A stretch of 64,000 nt of DNA from Actinomadura sp. NAK00032 (GTDB lineage Bacteria > Actinomycetota > Actinomycetes > Streptosporangiales > Streptosporangiaceae). The stretch is from the NCBI RefSeq assembly GCF_013364275.1, contig NZ_CP054932.1, positions 3,534,001 through 3,598,000 of the forward strand, in the 5' to 3' direction. Position 1 is the stretch's first letter; each line of letters begins with the position of its first letter. A program made the translations under genes and the position numbers. Of this stretch, positions 1 through 8,282 are shown piece after piece. The notes under the pieces were generated by a model. The model was given only the letters and a program-made list of their open reading frames with translations. It was not told the origin of the DNA and made no database searches.

Positions 1-50
1 GTCGCCTCGTCCGGCAGTCCCAGCATCCGCACCCCCTGGAATGTCACCAT
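1..50 (-). CDS. Possible 5' end of a gene leaving the window
   Basis: On the minus strand an ATG at 50-48 opens a frame that runs to the window edge (begins MVTFQGVRMLGLPDEA). It is divergent from the 6-phosphogluconate dehydrogenase gene. There is no convincing ribosome-binding site in front of it, and 16 codons are too few to assign a family. I see nothing that identifies the product. Confidence 0.25.
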   Translation of the reverse strand, partial: MVTFQGVRMLGLPDEA

Positions 51-192
51 CGAAGTGAAGGTTGACGATGATCAGTACCGCGCGACCCGTTCCCGCGCCG
101 AGCCCGGGCACACCGGCCCGGCACTCGAACAGAGGGATCATGCCCCGCGTACAACCCCTTGGTCAGGGTCGCACACGAGGAGGAGTGAGCCA

Positions 193-1617
193 ATGCAGAA
201 GGCGCGAATCGGGGTCACCGGCCTGGCGGTGATGGGCCGGAACCTGGCCCGCAACCTCGCCCGGCACGGGCACGCCGTCGCCGTCCACAACCGCACGCCG
301 AGCCGGACGAAGGCGCTCGTCGAGGAGTTCGGCGACGAGGGGGTGTTCCTGCCGGCCGACACGCCGGAGCGGTTCGTCGCGTCGCTGGAGCGGCCCCGGC
401 GGCTGGTGATCATGGTGAAGGCGGGCGCCCCGACCGACGCGGTCATCGACGAGTTCGCGCCGCTGCTGGAGCCCGGCGACATGATCGTGGACGGCGGCAA
501 CGCCAACTTCCTCGACACGCGCCGCCGCGAGGCCGCCCTCCGCGAGCGCGGCCTGCACTTCGTCGGCACCGGGATCTCCGGCGGCGAGGAGGGCGCGCTG
601 CACGGCCCGAGCATCATGCCGGGCGGCTCCGCCGAGTCCTACGCCGCCCTCGGCCCCCTGCTGGAGGACATCTCCGCCAAGGTGGACGGCACGCCCTGCT
701 GCACCCACGTCGGCCCCGACGGCGCCGGGCACTTCGTGAAGATGGTGCACAACGGCATCGAGTACGCCGACATGCAGCTGATCGCCGAGTCCTACGACCT
801 GCTCCGGCACGCCGCCGGGCTCGCGCCCGCCGAGATCGCCGAGGTCTTCCGCACCTGGAACGCCGGCCGCCTCGACTCCTACCTCATCGAGATCACCGCC
901 GAGGTCCTCGCGCACACCGACGCGGCCACCGGCCGCCCGTTCGTCGACGTCGTGCTGGACCAGGCCGAGCAGAAGGGCACCGGCCGCTGGACGGTCCAGA
1001 CGGCGCTCGACCTCGGCGTCCCGGTCGGCGGCATCGCCGAGGCCGTGTTCGCCCGCTCCGTCTCCGGCCACGCCGCGCTGCGCGAGGCCGCCCAGGGCCT
1101 GCCGGGCCCGTCCCGGACCGCCGCCGCGGGCGCCGGCTTCGCCGACGCCGTCGAGAAGGCGCTCTACGCGTCCAAGATCGTCGCGTACGCGCAGGGCTTC
1201 CACGAGATCCAGGCGGGCAGCGCCGAGTACGGCTGGGACATCGACCTCGGCGCGATGGCCACCATCTGGCGCGGCGGCTGCATCATCCGGGCCGAGTTCC
1301 TGGACCGCATCCGCGCCGCCTACGAGGCCGACCCGCACACGCCGACGCTGCTCACCGACGACCACTTCGCCGCGGCCGTCGGCGACGCGCAGGACGCCTG
1401 GCGCGACGTCGTCGCCACCGCCGCCCGCCTCGGCGTCCCCGCGCCCGGCTTCTCCACCGCGCTGGCCTACTACGACTCGCTGCGCGCCGACCGCCTGCCG
1501 GCCGCGCTCACCCAGGGCCAGCGCGACTTCTTCGGCGCCCACACCTACCGCCGCGTCGACCGCGACGGCTCCTTCCACACCCTCTGGGGCGGCGACCGCA
1601 CCGAGACCCCCGCCTGA
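193..1617 (+). CDS. gnd: 6-phosphogluconate dehydrogenase, decarboxylating
   Basis: This enzyme oxidatively decarboxylates 6-phosphogluconate to ribulose 5-phosphate and NAD(P)H in the pentose phosphate pathway. The 474-residue length is normal for the long family. The N-terminal Rossmann motif GLAVMG lies at residues 10-15, the substrate-binding GISGGEEGA stretch near 127, and the catalytic KMVHNGIE motif puts Lys183 and Glu190 at their classical positions. The frame stays open upstream to 55, but I chose the ATG at 193 because AGGAGGAG lies just before it and the Rossmann fold starts immediately after. A strong hairpin follows the stop codon, so the gene is probably transcribed alone. The cofactor preference is not settled by what I can see. 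Confidence 0.96.
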   Translation: MQKARIGVTGLAVMGRNLARNLARHGHAVAVHNRTPSRTKALVEEFGDEGVFLPADTPERFVASLERPRRLVIMVKAGAPTDAVIDEFAPLLEPGDMIVDGGNANFLDTRRREAALRERGLHFVGTGISGGEEGALHGPSIMPGGSAESYAALGPLLEDISAKVDGTPCCTHVGPDGAGHFVKMVHNGIEYADMQLIAESYDLLRHAAGLAPAEIAEVFRTWNAGRLDSYLIEITAEVLAHTDAATGRPFVDVVLDQAEQKGTGRWTVQTALDLGVPVGGIAEAVFARSVSGHAALREAAQGLPGPSRTAAAGAGFADAVEKALYASKIVAYAQGFHEIQAGSAEYGWDIDLGAMATIWRGGCIIRAEFLDRIRAAYEADPHTPTLLTDDHFAAAVGDAQDAWRDVVATAARLGVPAPGFSTALAYYDSLRADRLPAALTQGQRDFFGAHTYRRVDRDGSFHTLWGGDRTETPA

Positions 1618-1628
1618 CCGCCACCAGC

Positions 1629-1660
1629 CGGCTCGCGCGCCCGGCCCGGCGCGCGAGCCG
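1629..1660 (+). terminator. Hairpin terminator after gnd
   Basis: A perfect 12-base-pair stem (CGGCTCGCGCGC at 1629-1640 with its complement at 1649-1660) closes an 8-base loop 11 bases after the gnd stop. There is no T-tract, as is usual for high-G+C actinomycete hairpin terminators. Confidence 0.7.
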
Positions 1661-1663
1661 CCC

Positions 1664-1669
1664 TAGGCT
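1664..1669 (+). promoter_or_regulatory. -10 element of a leaderless promoter
   Basis: TAGGCT sits exactly six bases before the ATG at 1676, so transcription would begin at or next to the start codon. No ribosome-binding site is present. The preceding terminator stem occupies the -35 region. Confidence 0.5.
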
Positions 1670-1675
1670 TGCGGG

Positions 1676-2272
1676 ATGCGGGTACCGAGCGACGCGGAGA
1701 TCCGGGCGCTGCACGAGCGGCACGCGCCGGGGCGGGAGGCGTTCGAGCTCGTCTGGACGCACTGCGCGATCGTGTGCGAGATCGCCGAGCGGATCATGGC
1801 GGGCGGCCGGTTCGGCGTCGACGCGGACCTGGTGCGCGCCGGGTGCCTGCTGCACGACATCGGGGTGTACCGGCTCTACGACGCCGCAGGGGGGATCGAC
1901 GTCAAGGGGTACGTCCGGCACGGGGTGCTCGGGCACGAGCTGCTGCGCGACGAGGGCCACCCCGAGGCGATCCGCCGGTTCTGCTCCCGCCACACCGGCA
2001 TGGGGCTGACCCGCGACGACATCCGGCGGCAGGGGCTCCCGCTGCCCGCGGGCGACTACGTCGCCGAGACCGGCGAGGAGCGGCTGGTGATGTACGCCGA
2101 CAAGTTCCACAGCAAGACCAATCCGCCGGTCTTCGTGTCGGCCGGCACCTACGCCGTCCATGTGCGGCGGTTCGGCGCGGGCAAGGCGGAGGCCTTCCAG
2201 GAGATGCGCGCGCTGTACAGCGAACCCGATCTCAAGCCCCTCGCGGCCGCGTACGGCCACGCGCTGGTGTGA
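1676..2272 (+). CDS. HD-domain phosphohydrolase-like protein
   Basis: A 198-residue protein of the HD superfamily of metal-dependent phosphohydrolases. The metal-binding pattern is visible as His29 (WTHC), the doublet His60-Asp61 in LLHDIG, a further His in the GHELL helix, and an Asp in the YADKFH segment near residue 142. The substrate (nucleotide, cyclic nucleotide or other phosphoester) cannot be told from sequence. The ATG at 1676 follows TAGGCT by six bases, so a leaderless start is likely. The helicase gene follows 53 bases downstream in the same direction, but I see no functional link. The protein is predicted to be soluble and cytoplasmic. Confidence 0.85.
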   Translation: MRVPSDAEIRALHERHAPGREAFELVWTHCAIVCEIAERIMAGGRFGVDADLVRAGCLLHDIGVYRLYDAAGGIDVKGYVRHGVLGHELLRDEGHPEAIRRFCSRHTGMGLTRDDIRRQGLPLPAGDYVAETGEERLVMYADKFHSKTNPPVFVSAGTYAVHVRRFGAGKAEAFQEMRALYSEPDLKPLAAAYGHALV

Positions 2273-2325
2273 GCGCGGGGCGCCCACCGGCACGGGCAGT
2301 GGGTGATCGGGGGCAGGATGGAGGG

Positions 2326-4836
2326 GTGAGCCTTATCGATGAGCTTCCCTCCGGAAACGAGACCGACGCCGATTCGCTGTTCGAGGCCTTCGAGCGGTGG
2401 GTGTCGGGGCGCGGGATCACCTTGTATCCGGCGCAGGAGGAGGCGCTCATCGAGGTGGTGTCCGGCGCGAACGTGATCCTGTCGACCCCGACCGGGTCGG
2501 GCAAGAGCCTGGTCGCGGCGGGGGCGCTGTTCGCGGCGCTCGGCAAGGAGCAGGTCGGGTTCTACACCGCGCCGATCAAGGCGCTGGTCTCGGAGAAGTT
2601 CTTCGACCTGTGCGAGATGTTCGGCCGCGAGAACGTCGGGATGATGACCGGCGACGCCAGCGTCAACGCGGACGCGCCGATCGTGTGCTGCACGGCGGAG
2701 GTGCTGGCCAACATCGCGCTGCGGGACGGCGCCGACGCCGACATCGGCGTGGTGGTGATGGACGAGTTCCACTTCTACGCCGAGCCCGAGCGGGGCTGGG
2801 CGTGGCAGATCCCGCTGCTGGAGCTGCCGCAGGCGCAGTTCCTGCTGATGTCGGCGACGCTCGGCGACGTCGCGTTCTTCCAGAAGGACCTCACCCGGCG
2901 GACGGGCCGGCCGACGGCGCTGGTGACCTCGGCGGAGCGGCCCGTCCCGCTGATCTACGACTACCGGGTGACGCCGCTGCACGAGACGATCGAGGAGCTG
3001 CTGGCCGAGCAGAAGGCGCCGATCTACCTGGTGCACTTCACGCAGGCGGCGGCGATCGAGCGGGCGCAGGCGCTGATGAGCATCAACGTGTCCACCAAGG
3101 CCGAGAAGGCGCGCATCGCCGAGCTGATCGGCAACTTCCGGTTCACCACCAAGTTCGGGCGGAACCTGTCGCGGTTCGTCCGGCACGGGATCGGGGTGCA
3201 CCACGCCGGGATGCTGCCGAAGTACCGCCGGCTGGTGGAGCGGCTCGCGCAGGCCGGGCTGCTGAAGGTCATCTGCGGCACCGACACCCTCGGCGTCGGG
3301 GTGAACGTCCCGATCCGGACCGTGGTGTTCACCGCGCTGAGCAAGTACGACGGGCACCGGGTGCGGCGGCTGCGGGCGCGGGAGTTCCACCAGATCGCCG
3401 GGCGGGCGGGCCGCGCCGGGTTCGACACGGTCGGGTTCGTCGTCGCGCAGGCGCCCGAGCACGTCGTCGAGAACGAGAAGGCCCTCGCCAAGGCGGGCGA
3501 CGACCCGAAGAAGCGGCGCAAGGTGCAGCGCAAGAAGCCGCCCGAGGGGTTCGTCGGCTGGGACGAGGACGTCTTCGCCAAGCTGCAGGAGGCCGAGCCG
3601 GAGATGCTCCGGTCCCGGTTCCAGGTCAGCCACGCGATGCTGCTGTCGGTGATCGCGCGGCCGGGCAACGCGTTCCAGGCGATGAAGCGGCTGCTGACCG
3701 ACAACCACGAGGAGCCGGCGGCGCGCCGCCGGCACATCTCGCGGGCCATCGCGATCTACCGGTCGCTGCTGGCGGGCGGGGTCGTGGAGGTGCTGCCCGA
3801 GCCCGACGAGCTCGGCCGGTACGCGCGCGTCACCGTGGACCTCCAGGAGGACTTCGCGCTCAACCAGGCGCTGTCGACGTTCGCGCTGGCCGCGTTCGAG
3901 GTGCTCGACCCGGCGTCGCCGTCCTACGCCCTGGACGTCCTGTCGGTGATCGAGGCGACGCTGGACGACCCCCGGCAGATCCTCGCGGCGCAGGTCAACA
4001 AGGCGCGGGGCGAGGCCGTCCAGGAGATGAAGGCCGAGGGCATCGAGTACGAGGAGCGGATGGAGCTGCTCCAGGACGTCGACCACCCGAAGCCGCTGGA
4101 GGACGAGCTCGACGCCGCCTACGAGATCTACCGGGCCGGGCACCCGTGGGTCGGCGACCATCCGCTGCGCCCGAAGTCGGTCGTCCGCGACATGTACGAG
4201 CGCGCGATGACGTTCACCGAGTACATCGGGTTCTACGAGCTGGCGCGGGCCGAGGGCCTGGTGCTGCGGTACCTGTCGGGGGCGTACAAGGCGCTGCAGC
4301 AGACCGTCCCGGAGTCGATCAAGAGCGATGACCTGATCGACCTGATCGAGTGGCTCGGCGAGCTGGTCCGGCAGGTCGACTCCAGCCTGCTGGACGAGTG
4401 GGAGCAGCTCGCGAACCCCGCCGACGAGGGCGACCTGGAGCAGCCGATCGAGGAGCGCGTCACGAAGGTGACCGCGAACGCGCGGGCGTTCCGGGTGCTG
4501 GTGCGCAACGCGCTGTTCCGGCGGGTGGAGCTGGCGGCGCTGGAGCGCTACGGCGAGCTCGGCGACCTCGACCCCGACTTCGGCGCGGCCGCGTGGGCCG
4601 AGGCCATGGACGGCTACTTCGCCGAGCACGACGAGCTGCTCACCGGCGCCGACGCGCGCGGGCCGAAGCTGCTGCGGATCGAGGAGGTGCCGGAGGACGC
4701 GCTGTGGCGGGTCCGGCAGGTGTTCGACGACCCGGAGGGGCATCACGACTGGGGCGTCAGCGCCGAGGTCGACCTCGCGGGCTCCGACCAGGAGGGCGAG
4801 GCCGTGATCCGGGTGACCGGCGTCGACCGGATGTAG
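2326..4836 (+). CDS. DEAD/DEAH-box superfamily II helicase with DUF3516 C-terminus
   Basis: An 836-residue ATP-dependent nucleic-acid helicase. The RecA-like N-terminal half carries a Q residue in PAQ (residue 37), the Walker A motif GSGKS at 57-61, DEFH at 146-149 as motif II, SAT at 176-178 as motif III, and QIAGRAGRAG at 356-365 as motif VI. The C-terminal half corresponds to the actinobacterial DUF3516 helicase family, related to Ski2/Mtr4-like enzymes. The RNA or DNA substrate is not shown. An open frame extends upstream through the HD gene, but the GTG at 2326 preceded by GGAGGG is the sensible start because homology begins shortly after it. The nitrilase-fold gene follows after 12 bases, suggesting cotranscription. 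Confidence 0.9.
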   Translation: MSLIDELPSGNETDADSLFEAFERWVSGRGITLYPAQEEALIEVVSGANVILSTPTGSGKSLVAAGALFAALGKEQVGFYTAPIKALVSEKFFDLCEMFGRENVGMMTGDASVNADAPIVCCTAEVLANIALRDGADADIGVVVMDEFHFYAEPERGWAWQIPLLELPQAQFLLMSATLGDVAFFQKDLTRRTGRPTALVTSAERPVPLIYDYRVTPLHETIEELLAEQKAPIYLVHFTQAAAIERAQALMSINVSTKAEKARIAELIGNFRFTTKFGRNLSRFVRHGIGVHHAGMLPKYRRLVERLAQAGLLKVICGTDTLGVGVNVPIRTVVFTALSKYDGHRVRRLRAREFHQIAGRAGRAGFDTVGFVVAQAPEHVVENEKALAKAGDDPKKRRKVQRKKPPEGFVGWDEDVFAKLQEAEPEMLRSRFQVSHAMLLSVIARPGNAFQAMKRLLTDNHEEPAARRRHISRAIAIYRSLLAGGVVEVLPEPDELGRYARVTVDLQEDFALNQALSTFALAAFEVLDPASPSYALDVLSVIEATLDDPRQILAAQVNKARGEAVQEMKAEGIEYEERMELLQDVDHPKPLEDELDAAYEIYRAGHPWVGDHPLRPKSVVRDMYERAMTFTEYIGFYELARAEGLVLRYLSGAYKALQQTVPESIKSDDLIDLIEWLGELVRQVDSSLLDEWEQLANPADEGDLEQPIEERVTKVTANARAFRVLVRNALFRRVELAALERYGELGDLDPDFGAAAWAEAMDGYFAEHDELLTGADARGPKLLRIEEVPEDALWRVRQVFDDPEGHHDWGVSAEVDLAGSDQEGEAVIRVTGVDRM

Positions 4837-4848
4837 GGGAGGCAGCGG

Positions 4849-5703
4849 ATGGTGCGGGTGGCGGTGGCGCAGTTCGCGCCCGGCGTCAACAAGGACGAGA
4901 ACCTCGCGGCGATCGGCGGGCTCGCCGCCGAGGCCGCCGGGCACGGCGCGAAGGTCGTGGTGTTCCCCGAGTTCGCCATGTTCACGGCGCCGAAACTGGA
5001 CGACCGGTTCGTCGACTCGGCCGAGCCCCTCGACGGCCCGTTCGTCGCCGGGCTCGGTGAGCTGGCCCGGCGGCACGGCGTCCACCTGGTCGCGGGCGTC
5101 AACGAGCGGCTGGACGCCCCGGACCGTCCTCCAGCCCCCGCCCACCGCCGTTCAGCGGACGAGCTCCGCTCGGCGTCACGCATCTCCAACACGCTCGTGG
5201 CCATCGGCCCCGGCGGGGGAATCGTGGCCGAGTACCGCAAGCTGCACCTGTACGACGCGTTCGGGTACCAGGAGTCGGCGCTGGTCCGGCCGGGCGACAT
5301 CGGCGAGCCGGAGACCTTCACCGTGGACGGCGTCACGTTCGGCATGCAGACCTGCTACGACGTCCGGTTCCCGGAGGTGACGCGGCGGATCGTGGACGCG
5401 GGCGCCGACGTCCTGGCGCTGCCGGCCGACTGGGTGCCGGGGCCGCTGAAGGAGGACCACTGGCGGACGCTGGTCCGGGCCCGCGCGATCGAGAACACCG
5501 TCTACGTCGCCGCCGCCGGCCAGTGCGCCCCGACGGGCGCCGGCAACAGCATGATCGTCGACCCGATGGGCGTGGTCGCGGCCGGGCTGGGGGAGGACCC
5601 GGGCACCGTGTCCGGCGAGGTCTCGGCGGAGCGGATCGCCGCCGTCCGGGCCAAGAACCCGGCTCTCGCCCTGCGCCGCTTCACCGTCGTCCAGACCGGC
5701 TAG
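4849..5703 (+). CDS. Carbon-nitrogen hydrolase (nitrilase superfamily)
   Basis: A 284-residue cytoplasmic amidase or nitrilase-fold hydrolase. The Glu-Lys-Cys triad is intact: Glu41 in VVFPEF, Lys131 in YRKLHLYD and Cys169 in MQTCYDVRFPE. Branch 5 to 10 members (omega-amidases, N-carbamyl hydrolases, deaminated glutathione amidase) look like this, and the exact substrate cannot be read off. GGGAGG at 4837-4842 precedes the ATG, and the gene begins 12 bases after the helicase stop, so the two probably share a transcript. A short proline/serine-rich insertion near residues 87-104 interrupts the core and may be lineage specific. Confidence 0.92.
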   Translation: MVRVAVAQFAPGVNKDENLAAIGGLAAEAAGHGAKVVVFPEFAMFTAPKLDDRFVDSAEPLDGPFVAGLGELARRHGVHLVAGVNERLDAPDRPPAPAHRRSADELRSASRISNTLVAIGPGGGIVAEYRKLHLYDAFGYQESALVRPGDIGEPETFTVDGVTFGMQTCYDVRFPEVTRRIVDAGADVLALPADWVPGPLKEDHWRTLVRARAIENTVYVAAAGQCAPTGAGNSMIVDPMGVVAAGLGEDPGTVSGEVSAERIAAVRAKNPALALRRFTVVQTG

Positions 5704-5888
5704 CCCCGCCCTTTCTTCACCGGACGACCATGTGCGGGGCTGGAGTGTGTATCAAGCCGGCAACGGTCGGGGCGATTCTCCGTGTCCGGACGACCGCCCA
5801 GCGTGACCATCGTTGGGTGCGCCTCTCCTCCAGCCTCCCGCCCGCCGGGTTCACCCGGGGCGAGCCGAGCCCGCCCGTGCGGCGCCGG

Positions 5889-6365
5889 ATGCTCCGGACG
5901 CCGTGGCTGCCCGTCGCCGTCGCCGCGCTCGCCCTCGGGGCGGGCTTCTTCGCGGTCGGCTCGGGGGCGGGGCCGGCGTCGCCGGCCCGCACGGTCGTGC
6001 CGGACGCCGCCACCCGGCCGCCGTCCACGCGCCCGCCGTCCACGCGCCCGGCCGTGGTGCTCCCGCCGGTGCCGGAGCCCAGCCCGCCGAGCAAGGCGGC
6101 CACCGCGCGGGAGCGCGGGAAGCGGGCTCCGGGCCGGGCCGTCCCGAAGCGGCCGCGCCCCCGCTCGGCCGTCCCGCGCCCCGCGCCCCGCAAGGCGCGC
6201 CCCCACCCGCCCGCGCGGCACCCGAAGCACAAGGCGCGCAAGCCGCGGACCGCGCGCCCGGCCACGCCGTCCTGGGTCACCTCCGAGTGCCGCCGGCGGT
6301 TTCCCGGCGACCCGCGCCGCAGGGCCGCCTGCGTCGCCGCCCTCTCCGGCCCGTTCGGGCGCTGA
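5889..6365 (+). CDS. Membrane-anchored Pro/Arg/Lys-rich protein, unknown function
   Basis: I do not recognise a family. A predicted 158-residue product opens with one hydrophobic segment (residues about 6-28, PVAVAALALGAGFF), continues with roughly 90 residues of proline, arginine and lysine containing the direct repeat STRPP-STRPA, and ends in a compact tail with two cysteines (SECRRRF and AACVAAL) that could form a disulfide. This layout suits a secreted or membrane-tethered cell-wall protein. A GTG at 5877 would add RRR ahead of the hydrophobic segment and is an alternative start. The gene ends one base before the convergent Clp-N gene. High G+C content gives long frames by chance, so this call is moderate. 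Confidence 0.5.
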   Translation: MLRTPWLPVAVAALALGAGFFAVGSGAGPASPARTVVPDAATRPPSTRPPSTRPAVVLPPVPEPSPPSKAATARERGKRAPGRAVPKRPRPRSAVPRPAPRKARPHPPARHPKHKARKPRTARPATPSWVTSECRRRFPGDPRRRAACVAALSGPFGR

Positions 6366-6911
6366 TCAGGCGGCCCGGGCGGTGAGCGCCCGCTCGACGC
6401 CGGCGCGCAGCTCGCCGACGTCCACGCCCGCCTCGCCGACCAGCCGCGCGGCCGTGAACTCCTTGTCGTGCAGCACGCCGAGCAGGATGTGCCCGCTCCC
6501 GATGCGCCGCTGCTTGAGCCGGATCGCGTGCCGCAGGCTCAGCTCCAGCGACTTCTTGGCCCGCGGGGTGAACCTGAGGTGCCCCTTGTCACCGCGCCGG
6601 CCCTCGGCGGGCGAGTCCAGCGCGCCCTCGCCGAAGCTCGCCTCCGTCGCCGCGCGGACGGCGTCCAGGTCGATGCCGATGCTCTTCAGCGCGTCGGCGT
6701 CCAGCGGTGTGCGGCCCATCCCGGCGAGGCGGGCGCGCAGGCTCTCGGCCGTGAGCCCGTGCCCGGCCAGCAGCGACGCCATGGCGTCGCCGCCGTCGGC
6801 GATCGCCAGCAGCAGGTGCTCGGTGCCGATGAAGGGCGCGCCGAGGGCCCGTGCCTGCACCTGGGCGCCCGTGACCGCCGCCCGCGCGCCGTCGGTGAAA
6901 CGCTCGAACAT
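6366..6911 (-). CDS. Stand-alone Clp N-terminal (double Clp-N) domain protein
   Basis: A 181-residue protein made only of the substrate/adaptor-binding N domain of ClpA/ClpC chaperones. Two repeats are visible: FERFTDGARAAV...GTEHLLLAI at residues 2-37 and RFTPRAKKSLEL...GSGHILLGVL near 115-150. There is no AAA+ ATPase module. Stand-alone Clp-N proteins (ClpC-NTD-like, comparable to ClpX adaptor or decoy proteins) can compete for chaperone clients, but here the role is inferred. The gene starts three bases after the stop of the HTH gene, so the pair is cotranscribed from the palindrome-containing promoter at 7209-7249. Confidence 0.88.
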   Translation of the reverse strand: MFERFTDGARAAVTGAQVQARALGAPFIGTEHLLLAIADGGDAMASLLAGHGLTAESLRARLAGMGRTPLDADALKSIGIDLDAVRAATEASFGEGALDSPAEGRRGDKGHLRFTPRAKKSLELSLRHAIRLKQRRIGSGHILLGVLHDKEFTAARLVGEAGVDVGELRAGVERALTARAA

Positions 6912-6914
6912 CCC

Positions 6915-7202
6915 TCACTGCTCCTTCTGTGTCGTGTCGAGGGGCGACGACCCCCCGCGGCCCCCGCCCGGCTTCGCCGGGAAGGGAAGGCGGCGGCCGC
7001 CGCCGTGCTTCTTGTGGACGGCCTGCCGGCTCACGCCGAGGCAGACCGCGATGTCCTGCCAGGACCAGCCCTGGTCGCGGGCGCTGGCGACCTGCAGCGC
7101 CTCCAGCCGCTCGGCCAGCTCGCGCAGCGCCCGCACGGCCCGCAGCCCCACCGCCGGGTCCCGGCTGCTCGCCTCCTGGGCGAGTGTCACTCCATCGCTC
7201 AT
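6915..7202 (-). CDS. Small helix-turn-helix protein, probable autoregulator
   Basis: A 95-residue protein with a clear HTH (WQDIAVCLGVSRQAVHKKHG, about residues 48-67) of the sigma-region-4/Homeodomain-like type, followed by a basic glycine-rich tail. It precedes and is cotranscribed with the Clp-N-domain gene; such HTH/Clp-N pairs recur in actinobacteria. The ATG at 7202 has no ribosome-binding site and lies six bases after a TAGATT -10 box, so the message is probably leaderless. Three GTTGAC half-sites overlap that promoter, so I infer that the protein represses its own operon. Direct binding is not shown by the sequence. Confidence 0.8.
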   Translation of the reverse strand: MSDGVTLAQEASSRDPAVGLRAVRALRELAERLEALQVASARDQGWSWQDIAVCLGVSRQAVHKKHGGGRRLPFPAKPGGGRGGSSPLDTTQKEQ

Positions 7203-7208
7203 GGCGTC

Positions 7209-7249
7209 AATCTAGGTTGACATCGGGGTGCATGTCAACCGATGTTGAC
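7209..7249 (-). promoter_or_regulatory. Leaderless promoter overlapped by palindromic operator
   Basis: On the minus strand TTGACA (7238-7233), an 18-base spacer and TAGATT (7214-7209) form a near-consensus promoter whose start point falls on the ATG at 7202. GGTTGACAT at 7215-7223 and ATGTCAACC at 7232-7240 are a perfect 9-base inverted repeat, and a third half-site, GTTGAC at 7244-7249, pairs with GTCAAC at 7234-7239. Binding here would block RNA polymerase directly. Confidence 0.75.
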
Positions 7250-7262
7250 GCGCTTGGGGGGT

Positions 7263-8282
7263 TCAGCGGACGGTCAGCAGCGTGGTCAGCAGGTCGTCCA
7301 GGCTGACCAGGCCCGCGATGCCGCCGTCCGGGTCGACGGCCAGGCCGAGGTGGCTGTGGTGGGACTTCAGGATCGCCACGGCCTCGCCGACCGGCGTCCC
7401 GACCGGCATCGCCGGGACCGGGTGCGCCAGCCGCCCGGCCGGCGTCGCGGCGCCCCGCGCACGGGCCAGGTAGGCGTCGCGGACGTGCACCATGCGGGCG
7501 GCGCCCGGCCGGCCGGTGCCGCGCAGCATGAGGCGCGTGTGGCCGCTGCGGGCGGCGGCGTCCACGACCTCCTGCGGGGACGCGGCCGCCGGCACCGACA
7601 CGATCTCCGACACCGGCACGACGAGCCCGGCCAGCGGGGCGCGCGGCGCGTCCAGCGCGGTCGTGAGCAGGGTCAGCTCGCCCTCCTCGATCAGCCCGAG
7701 CCGCCGCGACTCCTCGGCGATGCTGCGCAGCTGCTCCGGCGTGCGCGACACCTCCCGCGAGTCGGCGGGCCGGACGCCCACCGCGCGCAGCAGCAGGTTC
7801 GTCGCGCCGTTCAGCGCCGCCAGCAGCGGCCGCGCGACGGTCGCGAACGCGCGGAACGGCAGGGCCAGCACGGTCGCGGAGCGCTCCGGGTCGGCGATCG
7901 CCCACGACTTCGGCGCCATCTCGCCGACGACCATGTGCAGGAACGTCACCAGCGCCAGGGCCAGCACGAACGCGACCGCGTGCGCGGCGCCCTCCGGCAG
8001 CCCGGCGGAGTGGAACAGCGGGGTGAGCGCCCCCGCGAACACCGGCTCGGACACCAGGCCGAGGCCGAGCGAGCACATCGTGATGCCGAGCTGCGCGCCG
8101 GCGAGCGTCAGCGACAGCTCGTCGATCCCGGCGACCGCCGCGCCCGCCGCCCGCCCGCCGCGCGCGGCGGCCCGCTCCAGCCGCGGCCGCCGCGCCGCCA
8201 CCAGCGCGAACTCGGTGGCGACGAAGAAGCCGTTGGCGGCCAGCAGCGCCAGCGTGACCGGCGCGCCCAGGGCGAGGTTCAC
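7263..8282 (-). CDS. CNNM/HlyC-CorC family membrane protein (short paralogue)
   Basis: A 339-residue membrane protein with an N-terminal DUF21/CNNM transmembrane domain (about residues 1-190; GEMAPKSWAI is the family's GE-x-PK motif) and a CBS pair (about 200-335). It lacks the C-terminal CorC_HlyC domain that its upstream neighbour keeps. CNNM/CorC proteins are linked to Mg2+ or Co2+ efflux and sensing. The GTG start at 8282 overlaps the stop of the upstream gene in a GTGA quartet (8279-8282), indicating translational coupling and perhaps a heteromeric transporter. The gene closes the two-gene operon. Confidence 0.9.
   Translation of the reverse strand: MNLALGAPVTLALLAANGFFVATEFALVAARRPRLERAAARGGRAAGAAVAGIDELSLTLAGAQLGITMCSLGLGLVSEPVFAGALTPLFHSAGLPEGAAHAVAFVLALALVTFLHMVVGEMAPKSWAIADPERSATVLALPFRAFATVARPLLAALNGATNLLLRAVGVRPADSREVSRTPEQLRSIAEESRRLGLIEEGELTLLTTALDAPRAPLAGLVVPVSEIVSVPAAASPQEVVDAAARSGHTRLMLRGTGRPGAARMVHVRDAYLARARGAATPAGRLAHPVPAMPVGTPVGEAVAILKSHHSHLGLAVDPDGGIAGLVSLDDLLTTLLTVR

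Noticed and set aside
163..1578. Long minus-strand open frame opposite gnd
   Set aside because: It is the antisense shadow of a certain gene, rich in Arg/Gly/Val with no domain; high G+C keeps it open.
2149..5145. 998-codon minus-strand frame opposite the helicase and nitrilase genes
   Set aside because: Low-complexity His/Arg/Gln/Leu composition typical of antisense translation; no ribosome-binding site or motif.
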